Source of the DNA: Ga0077527 sp038144955
Lineage (GTDB): Bacteria; Pseudomonadota; Gammaproteobacteria; Burkholderiales; SG8-41
NCBI GenBank assembly: GCA_038144955.1
Contig: JAYQOT010000001.1
Coordinates: 40,259 to 104,258 of the forward strand
Direction: 5' to 3'
Length of the DNA stretch: 64,000 nucleotides
A program made the translations under genes and the position numbers. The notes under the pieces are model-generated. The model was not told the DNA's origin and ran no database searches. It worked only from the letters and a program-made list of their open reading frames with translations. This document shows positions 42,231-49,704 of the stretch, piece by piece. Position 1 is the first letter of the stretch. Each line of letters starts with the position of its first letter.

Positions 42231-43919
42231 ATGAAAAACTTTTTGCGCCTTGTGCTCACCATCCAGGTGGCCTGCCTGCTGGCGGCAGAGGTTGCCGCTG
42301 CAGGAAATGTAGTGGATGGCTCGGACGCTGTTCGCGAGCTGGTGCGGTCGGGAGCGATCCAACTGGCACTGCGACGTATTGATGCGTTACAGCCCGCGGA
42401 TTCCGCCGCGCCGGGTTGGGTGGAATGGCAGCGTCTGCGGCTGCAGTTGCTTGCCGATTCGGGCGGGCATGAAGAATTGCTGCGCAGAATTTCCGCTTTC
42501 CCCCCGCAACTGAGCCCGGCGTTACGCACGGAGTTTTATCTTCTTGCCGCGCAATCAGCACTCGTGCTCGGTCGCTTTGCGGAGGCGCGCGATCATGCAG
42601 GCCGTGCACTGTGGGCGGACGGGATTGATCAGGCCCGGGTGCGTGCGATCCGTCTGCTGGTCATTCGCAGCCATGTGCGCGAAGGCAAGGCGGACGATGC
42701 CTATCGCAGCATGCTGCGTTTCCAGCAGGACTATCGTCCACTCGAAAAAACGACGGCGACTTTTTTTGTGGACGGCCTGCTTGATCTGGGTCTGGTCAAG
42801 GAGGCGGTCAATTGGTTGGGCCTGCTCGATGAGCGTAGCGCAACGAAGCTGCGCCTGCGCCTGCATACCGGATTGATTCCTCCCAAAGAAGTGATGGCAC
42901 AGGTCCGCAAGCTGCTTGCGAAGGATATGGACCCTCAGTGGTGGCGCGTGTTGCTGGATGCAGCGCTGCGTCAGCAGGACTCCGCCTCGGTCATCGAAGC
43001 GCGGGAACGGTTGTTGAACCATGACGAGGCTGCGGATTCCACTGCTCCCGGGCTCTGGGAAAGCTATATTGATTTCGCGCGACGCAATGCCAATGCCTAT
43101 CAGTTGCTTTCGGGGGACGACCAGAGCTGGCTCGATTTTGCCTTGCGCCGTCGCAGCGAAACCCCGGTGGTGGCGCGTGCTTATCTGGCCTACCTGGCCC
43201 GCGAGTCGGCTGCAGATGCAATGCGCAAGCGTGCGCAGGACGAACTTGCTGCGATGTTTGCGGCGTCGGTTCTCTCGCGCACCGCGCTGCGTATTTTCAG
43301 TGCGTGGCCCGGGAGCGCCTCTGTACTGCCGGTAAATGCCCGTCATGTTCTGGGTGACCTGGCACTGAAGCTGGGTGATCATCTGCGTGCCCTGGATTAC
43401 CTGAACGGGGCGCCTGCTCCTATTGATGTTTCCTTGCTGGCCTGGGATGTACGGCTTGCAGCACTGGCTTTGCGGGCCGGTCGTGGCGGCATTGCCGCGG
43501 ATATCTCGATGAAACTTGCTGCCGGCAAGCCACAGATCGGACAGCCGGTGCTTCCGGAATGGATTGCGCTGGCACGGCAGTTGGTCGACCATGGCCAGCC
43601 CGATGCAGCACTCGCCTTGTTCGAGGGTGCCTTGCCCCAGGCTGGCCCAGCACAGATGCGGGAGCTTTTATCCGGAATTGCGCTAGCCCATGAATCACGC
43701 AGTCAACCACTGCTCGCCGCGGACTATCACCTGCGCTCCGCGTCTCTTGCTACCGTGGCTGATGGGGCTGCAGCAGAGTCCCGGCTGCGTGCGGGATTGG
43801 CGTTGGTTCGAGCAGGATTACGTGAAGATGCCCGTGTGCAATTTGAATGGCTGCTCAAGAATTCAAAAAATCAGGCGCATATCGAGGCTGCGCGCCGCGA
43901 ACTGGGGCGTCCCGGTTAG
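42231..43919 (+). CDS. Secreted helical-repeat protein, unknown function
   Basis: A 562-residue protein with a signal peptide (about residues 1-24, cleavage near AAA-GN). The rest is almost all helical with Ala/Leu/Arg-rich pairs of helices typical of TPR-like repeats, for example LGRFAEARDHAGRALWAD near 111-128 and DHGQPDAALALFEGAL near 455-470. No enzyme motif is seen. Such proteins often scaffold envelope complexes, but no partner can be named. It lies downstream of the rplS terminator with its own promoter, and its end overlaps the end of the convergent GntR gene by four bases. Confidence 0.75.
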   Translation: MKNFLRLVLTIQVACLLAAEVAAAGNVVDGSDAVRELVRSGAIQLALRRIDALQPADSAAPGWVEWQRLRLQLLADSGGHEELLRRISAFPPQLSPALRTEFYLLAAQSALVLGRFAEARDHAGRALWADGIDQARVRAIRLLVIRSHVREGKADDAYRSMLRFQQDYRPLEKTTATFFVDGLLDLGLVKEAVNWLGLLDERSATKLRLRLHTGLIPPKEVMAQVRKLLAKDMDPQWWRVLLDAALRQQDSASVIEARERLLNHDEAADSTAPGLWESYIDFARRNANAYQLLSGDDQSWLDFALRRRSETPVVARAYLAYLARESAADAMRKRAQDELAAMFAASVLSRTALRIFSAWPGSASVLPVNARHVLGDLALKLGDHLRALDYLNGAPAPIDVSLLAWDVRLAALALRAGRGGIAADISMKLAAGKPQIGQPVLPEWIALARQLVDHGQPDAALALFEGALPQAGPAQMRELLSGIALAHESRSQPLLAADYHLRSASLATVADGAAAESRLRAGLALVRAGLREDARVQFEWLLKNSKNQAHIEAARRELGRPG

Positions 43920-44671
43920 CGGGCCGCGGTTTTCCACAGATCGCTCAGATATTCGTGGTCGGCCGTGTTGATCCAGCTCAGCCGGTATTCCACCGGTGAA
44001 TCATTGTAGGTATAGGCGATACGACGGATATGCAGTGCCGGCTGGTTGCCGCGCATTCCGAGTATTTGAGCCACATCGGCAGGTGGATGGGCCGCTGAAA
44101 GCCGCTCGTTGATGCGCACTACGTTGACGCCGTAACGAGCCTGATAGAGACCGTAGATGGTTCCTTCCCGGTTGCGGAAGGTGTTTTCATCGATGCGATT
44201 GAAACGTTCCGTGGATACCGTGATGTCGTCCAGCACCACCGGCTTGTCAGCCAGCCGGAGCAGGTTGCGCACCCTTGCCATGCGTGATCCGCGCGGCACG
44301 CCCAGATGCATTTCGTCAGCGGTATCAGCTCGTTCGCGCCGGAACGAAAGCAGTTCGGACACCGGAAACTCCCTGCGTCCGTCTTTTCCGGCGACGTGAA
44401 AGAAGTAGAACAGTGTGCGGTCTTCGGTGTGCGTCGCAACAAAGGTCCCGCGCCCCTGCTGTCGAACCAGGATGCGTCCAGCTACGAGTTCGTCAATGGC
44501 CCGCCGTATCGTCCCGATCGAAACGCCGAATTCGGAGGCCAGCCGGGACTCGCTGGGGATGGCCTCTCCGGGCTTCCACTGGCCTTCGGCAAGCGCCCGG
44601 GTAATGCGCCAGTGCACATCGCGGTAGAGTGGAACCGGGGTGAGATTGCCGGGAGGGGGTTGTTCAACCAT
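43916..44671 (-). CDS. GntR/HutC family transcriptional regulator
   Basis: A 251-residue repressor-type regulator. The N-terminal winged helix-turn-helix (about residues 14-82) contains PGEAIPSESRLASEFGVS and TIRRAIDELVAGRILVRQQGRGTFV (two pieces of the GntR signature). The C-terminal UTRA ligand domain (about 100-245) identifies the HutC subfamily, which senses small acids, sugars or their derivatives. It diverges from the catabolic cluster that starts at 44841, with a near-palindrome over the promoter between them, so it very likely controls that cluster. Confidence 0.9.
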   Translation of the reverse strand: MVEQPPPGNLTPVPLYRDVHWRITRALAEGQWKPGEAIPSESRLASEFGVSIGTIRRAIDELVAGRILVRQQGRGTFVATHTEDRTLFYFFHVAGKDGRREFPVSELLSFRRERADTADEMHLGVPRGSRMARVRNLLRLADKPVVLDDITVSTERFNRIDENTFRNREGTIYGLYQARYGVNVVRINERLSAAHPPADVAQILGMRGNQPALHIRRIAYTYNDSPVEYRLSWINTADHEYLSDLWKTAAR

Positions 44672-44730
44672 CGGGGTGTCAACTGAACGGGAGCGCGGCA
44701 GTCTAGCATGTCATTCATGGATTCATATAG

Positions 44731-44769
44731 GTCATCTAGTTGACTGGGCGGAAAGGGGCCGCGTAGCAT
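44731..44769 (+). promoter_or_regulatory. Cluster promoter with overlapping palindromic operator
   Basis: TTGACT (44740-44745) and TAGCAT (44764-44769) are 18 bases apart, predicting a start near 44776. The 14-mer GTCATCTAGTTGAC (44731-44744) is palindromic at 12 of 14 positions and overlaps the -35 box. This is a good candidate operator for the divergent GntR regulator. Confidence 0.6.
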
Positions 44770-44793
44770 CAGGACCCCGGTTTTTGCATTGTT

Positions 44794-44813
44794 CCGGGCG
44801 CAGCCGCGCCCGG
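44794..44813 (+). promoter_or_regulatory. Leader hairpin before the lyase small subunit
   Basis: Perfect 8-bp stem CCGGGCGC / GCGCCCGG with an AGCC loop lies between the predicted transcription start and the AAGGAGG ribosome site (44830-44836). It has no T run. It may stabilise the mRNA 5' end or influence translation. Confidence 0.4.
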
Positions 44814-44840
44814 GTTCCAGGTTCACACCAAGGAGGCACC

Positions 44841-45122
44841 ATGATTCACCTGTTGGTTCATGACAAGAAAGACACGGTCGGCGTGGCCGTCATCGAAGGC
44901 ATCAAGGCCGGCCAGGAAATGGTCGGCTGGGTCATGGAGGATGACTCCACGATCAAGGTCAAGGCGATCAACGACATTCCCATCGGCCACAAGGCCGCGC
45001 TGCGCGAGATCAAGAAGGGCGACACCATCATCAAGTACGGCTTTGACATCGGCAAGGCGGTCGCTGACATCAAGGTGGGCGAGCATGCCCACGTCCACAA
45101 CATCAAGACCAAGCGCTGGTAA
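44841..45122 (+). CDS. UxaA/SuyA-type lyase, small SAF-domain subunit
   Basis: A 93-residue SAF-domain protein equivalent to the N-terminal domain of altronate/galactarate dehydratase (UxaA/GarD). As a separate small subunit it resembles SuyA of (2R)-sulfolactate sulfo-lyase. Typical features are HDKKDTVGVAV near residues 6-16, DIPIGHKAALREIKKGD near 46-62, KYGFDIGKA near 66-74 and the ending HVHNIKTKRW. The SAF domain closes over the substrate of the large subunit. The ATG has AAGGAGG four bases upstream. It is first in the cluster, 65 bases before the large subunit. Confidence 0.85.
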   Translation: MIHLLVHDKKDTVGVAVIEGIKAGQEMVGWVMEDDSTIKVKAINDIPIGHKAALREIKKGDTIIKYGFDIGKAVADIKVGEHAHVHNIKTKRW

Positions 45123-45187
45123 GCAGCGGCTGGCAGACAACGGCGGGCCAGTTACGTCGCCCCGAACGAACATATCCGGAGATCAAA

Positions 45188-46357
45188 ATGGTCAACAGCA
45201 AAACCACATTCATGGGCTATCGCCGCGAGAACGGCCGCGTCGGTGTCCGCAACCACGTCATCATCCTGCCGGTGGACGACCTGTCGAACGCGGCGGCCGA
45301 AGCCGTCGCCAACAACGTCAAGGGCGCGATCGCCATTCCCCATCCCTACGGCCGGCTGCAGTTCGGCGCCGACCTTGACCTGCACTTCCGCACCATCATT
45401 GGCGCCGGCGCCAATCCCAACGTCGCCGCAGTGGTGGTGATCTGCATCGAGGAAGGCTGGGCGAAAAAGGTGGTCGACGGCATAGCCAAGACCGGCAAGC
45501 CGGTCACCGGCTTCGGCATCGAACTGCACGGCGATCATGACACCATCATGCGCGCTTCCAAGGTTGCCAAGGAATACGTGCAATGGGCGTCGGAACTGCA
45601 ACGCACCGAGTGCCCGATCAGCGACCTGTGGGTATCCACCAAGTGCGGCGAGTCCGACACGACCTCGGGCTGCGGTTCGAACCCCACCGTGGGCAGCGCG
45701 TTCGACAAGCTCGAACCGCTGGGCGTGACCATGTGTTTCGGTGAGACCACCGAGATCACCGGCGGCGAGAACATCGTGGCCGACCGCTGCGCGACGCCTG
45801 AAGTGCGCAAGGAATTCATGCGCATGTTCGACCGTTACCAGGAGATTGTCGAGAAGCACAAGACCAGCGACCTCTCCGACTCGCAGCCGACCAAGGGCAA
45901 CATTGCCGGCGGCCTGACCACGATCGAGGAAAAGGCGCTCGGCAACATCCAGAAAATCGGCAAGAAGTGCAAGGTCATCGGTGTGCTCGACAAGGCCGAG
46001 GAACCGACCAAGCCCGGACTGTGGTTCATGGATTCGTCCTCCGCCGCCGCGGAAATGGTCACGCTGTGCGCAGCCTCCGGTTACGTGGTGCACCTGTTCC
46101 CCACAGGCCAGGGCAACGTCATCGGCAATCCGATTGTTCCGGTGGTCAAGCTCACCGCCAATCCCCGCACTGTGCGCACGATGAGTGAGCACGTCGATTA
46201 CGACTGCTCCGGACTGCTGCAGCGGGAAAAGAACCTCGACCAGACCGGCGACGAGCTGATCGAAGTCATGCTGCGCACCTGCAACGGCCGGTTGACTGCG
46301 GCTGAAGCTCTGGGGCATCGCGAGTTTGTGCTGACCCGTTTGTACGAAAGCGCCTGA
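45188..46357 (+). CDS. UxaA/SuyB-type lyase, large subunit
   Basis: A 389-residue protein of the UxaA family (altronate/galactarate dehydratase C-terminal domain). The family start GYRRENGRVGVRNHVIILP, the HPYGRLQFG region near residues 52-60, and TKCGESDTTSGCGSNPTVG near 155-173 are clear; the last supplies cysteines likely to hold a metal or Fe-S site. MDSSSAAAEMVTLCAASG near 281 and the GNVIGNPIVPVVKLTANP stretch near 311-328 also match. Separate subunits of about 10 and 42 kDa equal the sizes of SuyA and SuyB. Dehydratase or sulfite-lyase activity cannot be decided by eye. Confidence 0.85.
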   Translation: MVNSKTTFMGYRRENGRVGVRNHVIILPVDDLSNAAAEAVANNVKGAIAIPHPYGRLQFGADLDLHFRTIIGAGANPNVAAVVVICIEEGWAKKVVDGIAKTGKPVTGFGIELHGDHDTIMRASKVAKEYVQWASELQRTECPISDLWVSTKCGESDTTSGCGSNPTVGSAFDKLEPLGVTMCFGETTEITGGENIVADRCATPEVRKEFMRMFDRYQEIVEKHKTSDLSDSQPTKGNIAGGLTTIEEKALGNIQKIGKKCKVIGVLDKAEEPTKPGLWFMDSSSAAAEMVTLCAASGYVVHLFPTGQGNVIGNPIVPVVKLTANPRTVRTMSEHVDYDCSGLLQREKNLDQTGDELIEVMLRTCNGRLTAAEALGHREFVLTRLYESA

Positions 46358-46560
46358 TCAGGCCGCTGAAAAACCTGCTACGCGGCGCGGGGACTGCGCC
46401 GCGCAGCAGGTCAAGGCAATGACCAGAACTCGTTTCAGAAATCAACCGAGCGCAGCCGGAACAAGAAGGCGGCGAGGCTGCTACGAGACATTACCGAGTA
46501 GTAAGGCGAGGAGCAATGTAGCCGCCGACGCAGTGCCGGCAAGCACAGGCGATTTATGAA
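46358..46560 (+). other. Structured intergenic stretch
   Basis: These 203 bases separate the lyase from the ThDP enzyme gene. A strong hairpin lies at 46374-46410: arms CCTGCT-A-CGCGGCGC and GCGCCGCG-C-AGCAGG with a 7-base loop and one mismatch. The remainder (46411-46555) encodes no frame I can support and has scattered short inverted repeats such as CTAC/GTAG and GGCGGC/GCCGCC. No T run follows the hairpin. Confidence 0.45.
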
Positions 46561-48213
46561 ATGAGTTCTCTTCGCGGCGCAGATATTCTGGCGCGTTCAC
46601 TGGCTGCAGCCGGACTGCGCCGGATTTTTTCCCTATCCGGCAATCACATCATGCCGGTCTATGACGCGGCGATCGAAGCGAAGCTGGCGATCACCCATGT
46701 CCGTTACGAGGGCGCTGCGGTGCACATGGCCGATGCCTGGGCGCGGCTCACTGGTGAACCGGGCATCGCCATGCTGACCGGCGGGCCGGGGCATGCCAAC
46801 GGCATCGGTGCGCTCTACACTGCGCTGGCCTCCGAATCGCCGATCGTGCTGTTGTCGGGGCATGCGCCGCTGATTGAACTGGGCAGCGGTTCTTTCCAGG
46901 AAATGCGCCAAGCCGACATCGCCGCCCCGGTGGTGAAGGCCTCGTGGACCGCGGCCAGTGCCGAAACACTGGGCGATGACATTGCGAAGGCCTGCCGGGT
47001 TGCGCGATCGGGGCGGCCGGGGCCAGTGCACCTGAGCCTGCCCTTCGATGTGCTCGAGGCCAAGGTGGCGGATGGCAAAAAGCGATTGGCGCCTGCCGCC
47101 GGTTTTGCGGCGGAAGAAAATCCTCCCGATGCGAGAACGGTGACGGCGCTGCTGTCCCTGATCAAATCCGCGGCGCGGCCGCTGATCCTGCTTGGTCCGG
47201 TGATGGCGCACGCACCGGTTGCCGGTCTCATCAAACGATTGGCTGATGCCACGGGGGTGCCGGCGCTGTGCATTGAAAGCCCGCGCGGCGTCAACGATCC
47301 TGCGCTGGGTGCTTTCGCAGGCGTCCTCGCGCGAGCCGACCTGGTGGTGCTGATCGGCAAACAGCCCGATTTCACGCTGCGTTTCGGCAAAGCGCCTGCG
47401 CTCGCGGCCGGTTGCCGGTTCGCGGTTATCGATCCCGAGGCCGATGCGCTGCAGCGTGCTGTAAAAAATCTCGGGTCATCGCGAGTGGAGTTGTCTGCTC
47501 AGGCGGACAGCGTGGCCACGGTGCGCGCGGTGATCGCTGCGGCAAAACCGCATGCGGTCAAAGAATGGCGGCAGGCAGTGACGGATGCTGTCGCCTTCCG
47601 TCCCGCGGCGTGGCGTGACATCGACAGCGGCGAGGGGCCGGTGCATCCCGTTGAACTGGGCCGTGCGGTGCGGAACGTGCTCAATGCGTCGGCGGATGCG
47701 GTATTCGTCGCTGACGGCGGCGAAATCGGCCAGTGGGCGCAGGCCTGCATCCAGGCGCCGGCGCGCTTGATCAACGGCGTCGGTGGTTCGATCGGCAGCG
47801 GCGTACCTTTTGCCTTTGCCGCGCGGATGGCGCGGCCGAAGTCACCGGTGGTGGCGGTGATGGGCGACGGCGCCTTCGGCTTTCATTTGATGGAGTTCGA
47901 TACCGCGGTGCGCGAAGGCGTGCCGATGGTCGTGGTCGTCGGCAACGATTCCTGCTGGAATGCCGAACACCAGATTCAGCTGCGGACTTATGGCAAGGAC
48001 CGCGCCCATGGCTGCGAGCTGCGCGGCGGTACGCGCTATGATCTCGCAGTGGCGGCGCTGGGCGGACACGGTGAGCTGGTGACGCGCGCCGCTGATCTGC
48101 AGCCGGCGCTGGCGCGAGCAGTTGCCAGCGGCAAACCGGCGTGCATCAACGTGATGATCCAGCGCCTGGCAGCGCCGACCGTGACCACCGGCGCGACCGC
48201 CGCCGCACACTAG
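46561..48213 (+). CDS. ThDP-dependent enzyme (acetolactate synthase-like)
   Basis: A 550-residue protein with all three domains of the ThDP decarboxylase/carboligase family. The PYR domain has the cofactor-activating glutamate in VRYEGAAVHMADAWAR (Glu50). The middle domain spans about 190-330. The PP domain has GDGAFGFHLMEFDTAVREG starting near 437 and NDSCWN near 464-469, the metal/diphosphate motif. Relatives include acetolactate synthase, benzoylformate decarboxylase, oxalyl-CoA decarboxylase, glyoxylate carboligase and sulfoacetaldehyde acetyltransferase. Here it is expected to decarboxylate or cleave a 2-oxoacid made by the cluster. No clear ribosome site precedes the ATG. Confidence 0.85.
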   Translation: MSSLRGADILARSLAAAGLRRIFSLSGNHIMPVYDAAIEAKLAITHVRYEGAAVHMADAWARLTGEPGIAMLTGGPGHANGIGALYTALASESPIVLLSGHAPLIELGSGSFQEMRQADIAAPVVKASWTAASAETLGDDIAKACRVARSGRPGPVHLSLPFDVLEAKVADGKKRLAPAAGFAAEENPPDARTVTALLSLIKSAARPLILLGPVMAHAPVAGLIKRLADATGVPALCIESPRGVNDPALGAFAGVLARADLVVLIGKQPDFTLRFGKAPALAAGCRFAVIDPEADALQRAVKNLGSSRVELSAQADSVATVRAVIAAAKPHAVKEWRQAVTDAVAFRPAAWRDIDSGEGPVHPVELGRAVRNVLNASADAVFVADGGEIGQWAQACIQAPARLINGVGGSIGSGVPFAFAARMARPKSPVVAVMGDGAFGFHLMEFDTAVREGVPMVVVVGNDSCWNAEHQIQLRTYGKDRAHGCELRGGTRYDLAVAALGGHGELVTRAADLQPALARAVASGKPACINVMIQRLAAPTVTTGATAAAH

Positions 48214-48223
48214 GAACCGACGA

Positions 48224-48937
48224 ATGGAAACATTGCAGGTCAGAATCTGGCGCGGTACAGAGGAGGGCGGTTTCCAGGATTTCGAAGTGCCGCGGCAGGA
48301 AAGCCAGACCGTTCTCGACGTGGTGACCTACGTGCAGCGCAAGTGCGATCCGACGCTGGCTTACCGCTTCGCCTGCCGCGTCGGCGTATGCGGATCCTGC
48401 GCGATGACCGTCAACGGCGTGTCGCGCTGGACCTGCCGTACCCATGTCGACAAGGTTGCCGAGGACAACCGGGTGGAGATTGCGCCGCTGCGCAACCTGC
48501 CGGTGATCAAGGACCTGGTCACCGACATGCGCGAATTCTTCGACAAGTGGGCGAAGGCACGCGGTCGTTTCACCGGCAGCGCCACGCGCAAGGAAGCGTT
48601 CGCGAAAGTCTCTCCCGAATCGAAGGAGCGCAAGCGCATCGAGGCCGGCATCGAATGCATAGGGTGCGGCGTCTGCTACAGCGCCTGCGACGTCGTCACC
48701 TGGAACAAGGATTATCTCGGCCCGGCGGCGCTGAACCGCGCGTGGACGCTGATCAACGACGTACGCGATACCGCGCGCACCGAGCGGCTGGCGGCAGTGG
48801 CTGGGGACGCCGGCTGCCACGCCTGCCATACCCACCTCAACTGCACCGAACGCTGCCCGAAGAGCCTGTCGCCAACCGCCGGCATTGCCGGCCTGAAGCG
48901 CGCCGTCCTTGCTGCTACGCTCTCCGGCGAAATATAA
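48224..48937 (+). CDS. Succinate dehydrogenase/fumarate reductase-type iron-sulfur subunit
   Basis: A 237-residue protein homologous to SdhB/FrdB. The plant-ferredoxin domain binds [2Fe-2S] by Cys51, Cys56, Cys59 and Cys71 (CRVGVCGSC, then C). The second domain has CIGCGVCYSAC and CHACHTHLNCTERCP: Cys145, Cys148, Cys151 and Cys211 suit [4Fe-4S], and Cys155, Cys201 and Cys207 suit [3Fe-4S]. The full electron wire is therefore present. It starts ten bases after the ThDP gene with AGGA upstream. Its flavoprotein partner is encoded 4.8 kb downstream. This is likely a paralogue of the housekeeping enzyme. Confidence 0.9.
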   Translation: METLQVRIWRGTEEGGFQDFEVPRQESQTVLDVVTYVQRKCDPTLAYRFACRVGVCGSCAMTVNGVSRWTCRTHVDKVAEDNRVEIAPLRNLPVIKDLVTDMREFFDKWAKARGRFTGSATRKEAFAKVSPESKERKRIEAGIECIGCGVCYSACDVVTWNKDYLGPAALNRAWTLINDVRDTARTERLAAVAGDAGCHACHTHLNCTERCPKSLSPTAGIAGLKRAVLAATLSGEI

Positions 48938-48981
48938 AAAATGAATAAAAAAATACACTTATATCATTTTTTCGGCGTGAG

Positions 48982-49341
48982 GTGGCGGACGTGAGCCGGC
49001 GCAGCGAAGTCCTGCTGTGGGGCGCGCAGCGCGTCAGCGCGATGGTGCTGGCACTGTGCGTTGCAGTACACCTGCTGACGATGATTTACGCGGTACGCAG
49101 CGGCCTTTCCGCTGCGGAAATACTCGGCCGCACCCAGGGCAATGTTGGCTGGCTCCTGTTCTACACCGTGTTCGTGCTTGCGGTGGCGGTACATGCACCA
49201 ATCGGCCTGCGCACCATCATCGGCGAAACGACCAATGCGCGCGGCCGCGGTGTCGATATGCTTGTCGCCGTGATTGGCATCGCCCTGGCTGCCTGGGGGA
49301 TGCGTGCGGTGATCGGTGTGTTCGGCGGAGGTGCGGCGTGA
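48982..49341 (+). CDS. SdhC/D-like membrane anchor subunit A
   Basis: A 119-residue protein with three hydrophobic segments (about residues 12-36, 56-76 and 92-112). Histidines in the first two segments, His30 and His71 (VAVHLLTMIY and AVHAPIGLR), are placed to bind haem b. It is therefore a membrane anchor and quinone-reactive subunit for the adjacent iron-sulfur protein. It starts with GTG at 48982 (another GTG at 48991 is possible). The next subunit overlaps its stop (GTGA). Confidence 0.75.
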   Translation: MADVSRRSEVLLWGAQRVSAMVLALCVAVHLLTMIYAVRSGLSAAEILGRTQGNVGWLLFYTVFVLAVAVHAPIGLRTIIGETTNARGRGVDMLVAVIGIALAAWGMRAVIGVFGGGAA

Positions 49342-49685
49342 AGAACGATTTCCGCTCGCGTAATCATCCGGCGTACTGGGCATTTCTGGTGCACCGGTTT
49401 TCCGGCTTGCTGCTGGCGCTGTTCCTGCCGCTGCATTTCTGGGCGCTGGGTCAGGCCCTGCACGGCGCCGCAGCGCTCGACGGATTCCTGCGCTGGACCG
49501 AGCATCCGCTGGTGAAAATGGCAGAAACCGGCCTGGTGCTGCTGCTCGCCGCACACCTCGCCGGCGGACTGCGCCTGCTCGCACTCGAATTCCTCGAATG
49601 GCGGGAATGGCAGAAATCCCTGCTCGCTGCCGCAGCCGGCGCATCGCTGGTCGCGGCCCTTGCATTCATGCTCAACCTGGCCTGA
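49338..49685 (+). CDS. SdhC/D-like membrane anchor subunit B
   Basis: A 115-residue protein with three hydrophobic segments (about residues 14-38, 62-84 and 95-113). It has the SdhC-type phrase VHRFSG at 18-23 and AHLAGGLRLL at 72-81, with His33 and His73 as likely haem ligands. With the preceding gene it would form a two-subunit anchor, possibly with two haems. The GTG start overlaps the previous stop by four bases. The sulfatase gene begins 19 bases after it. Confidence 0.78.
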   Translation: MKNDFRSRNHPAYWAFLVHRFSGLLLALFLPLHFWALGQALHGAAALDGFLRWTEHPLVKMAETGLVLLLAAHLAGGLRLLALEFLEWREWQKSLLAAAAGASLVAALAFMLNLA

Positions 49686-49704
49686 TCGCGCAAGGAAAAC
49701 AGCC

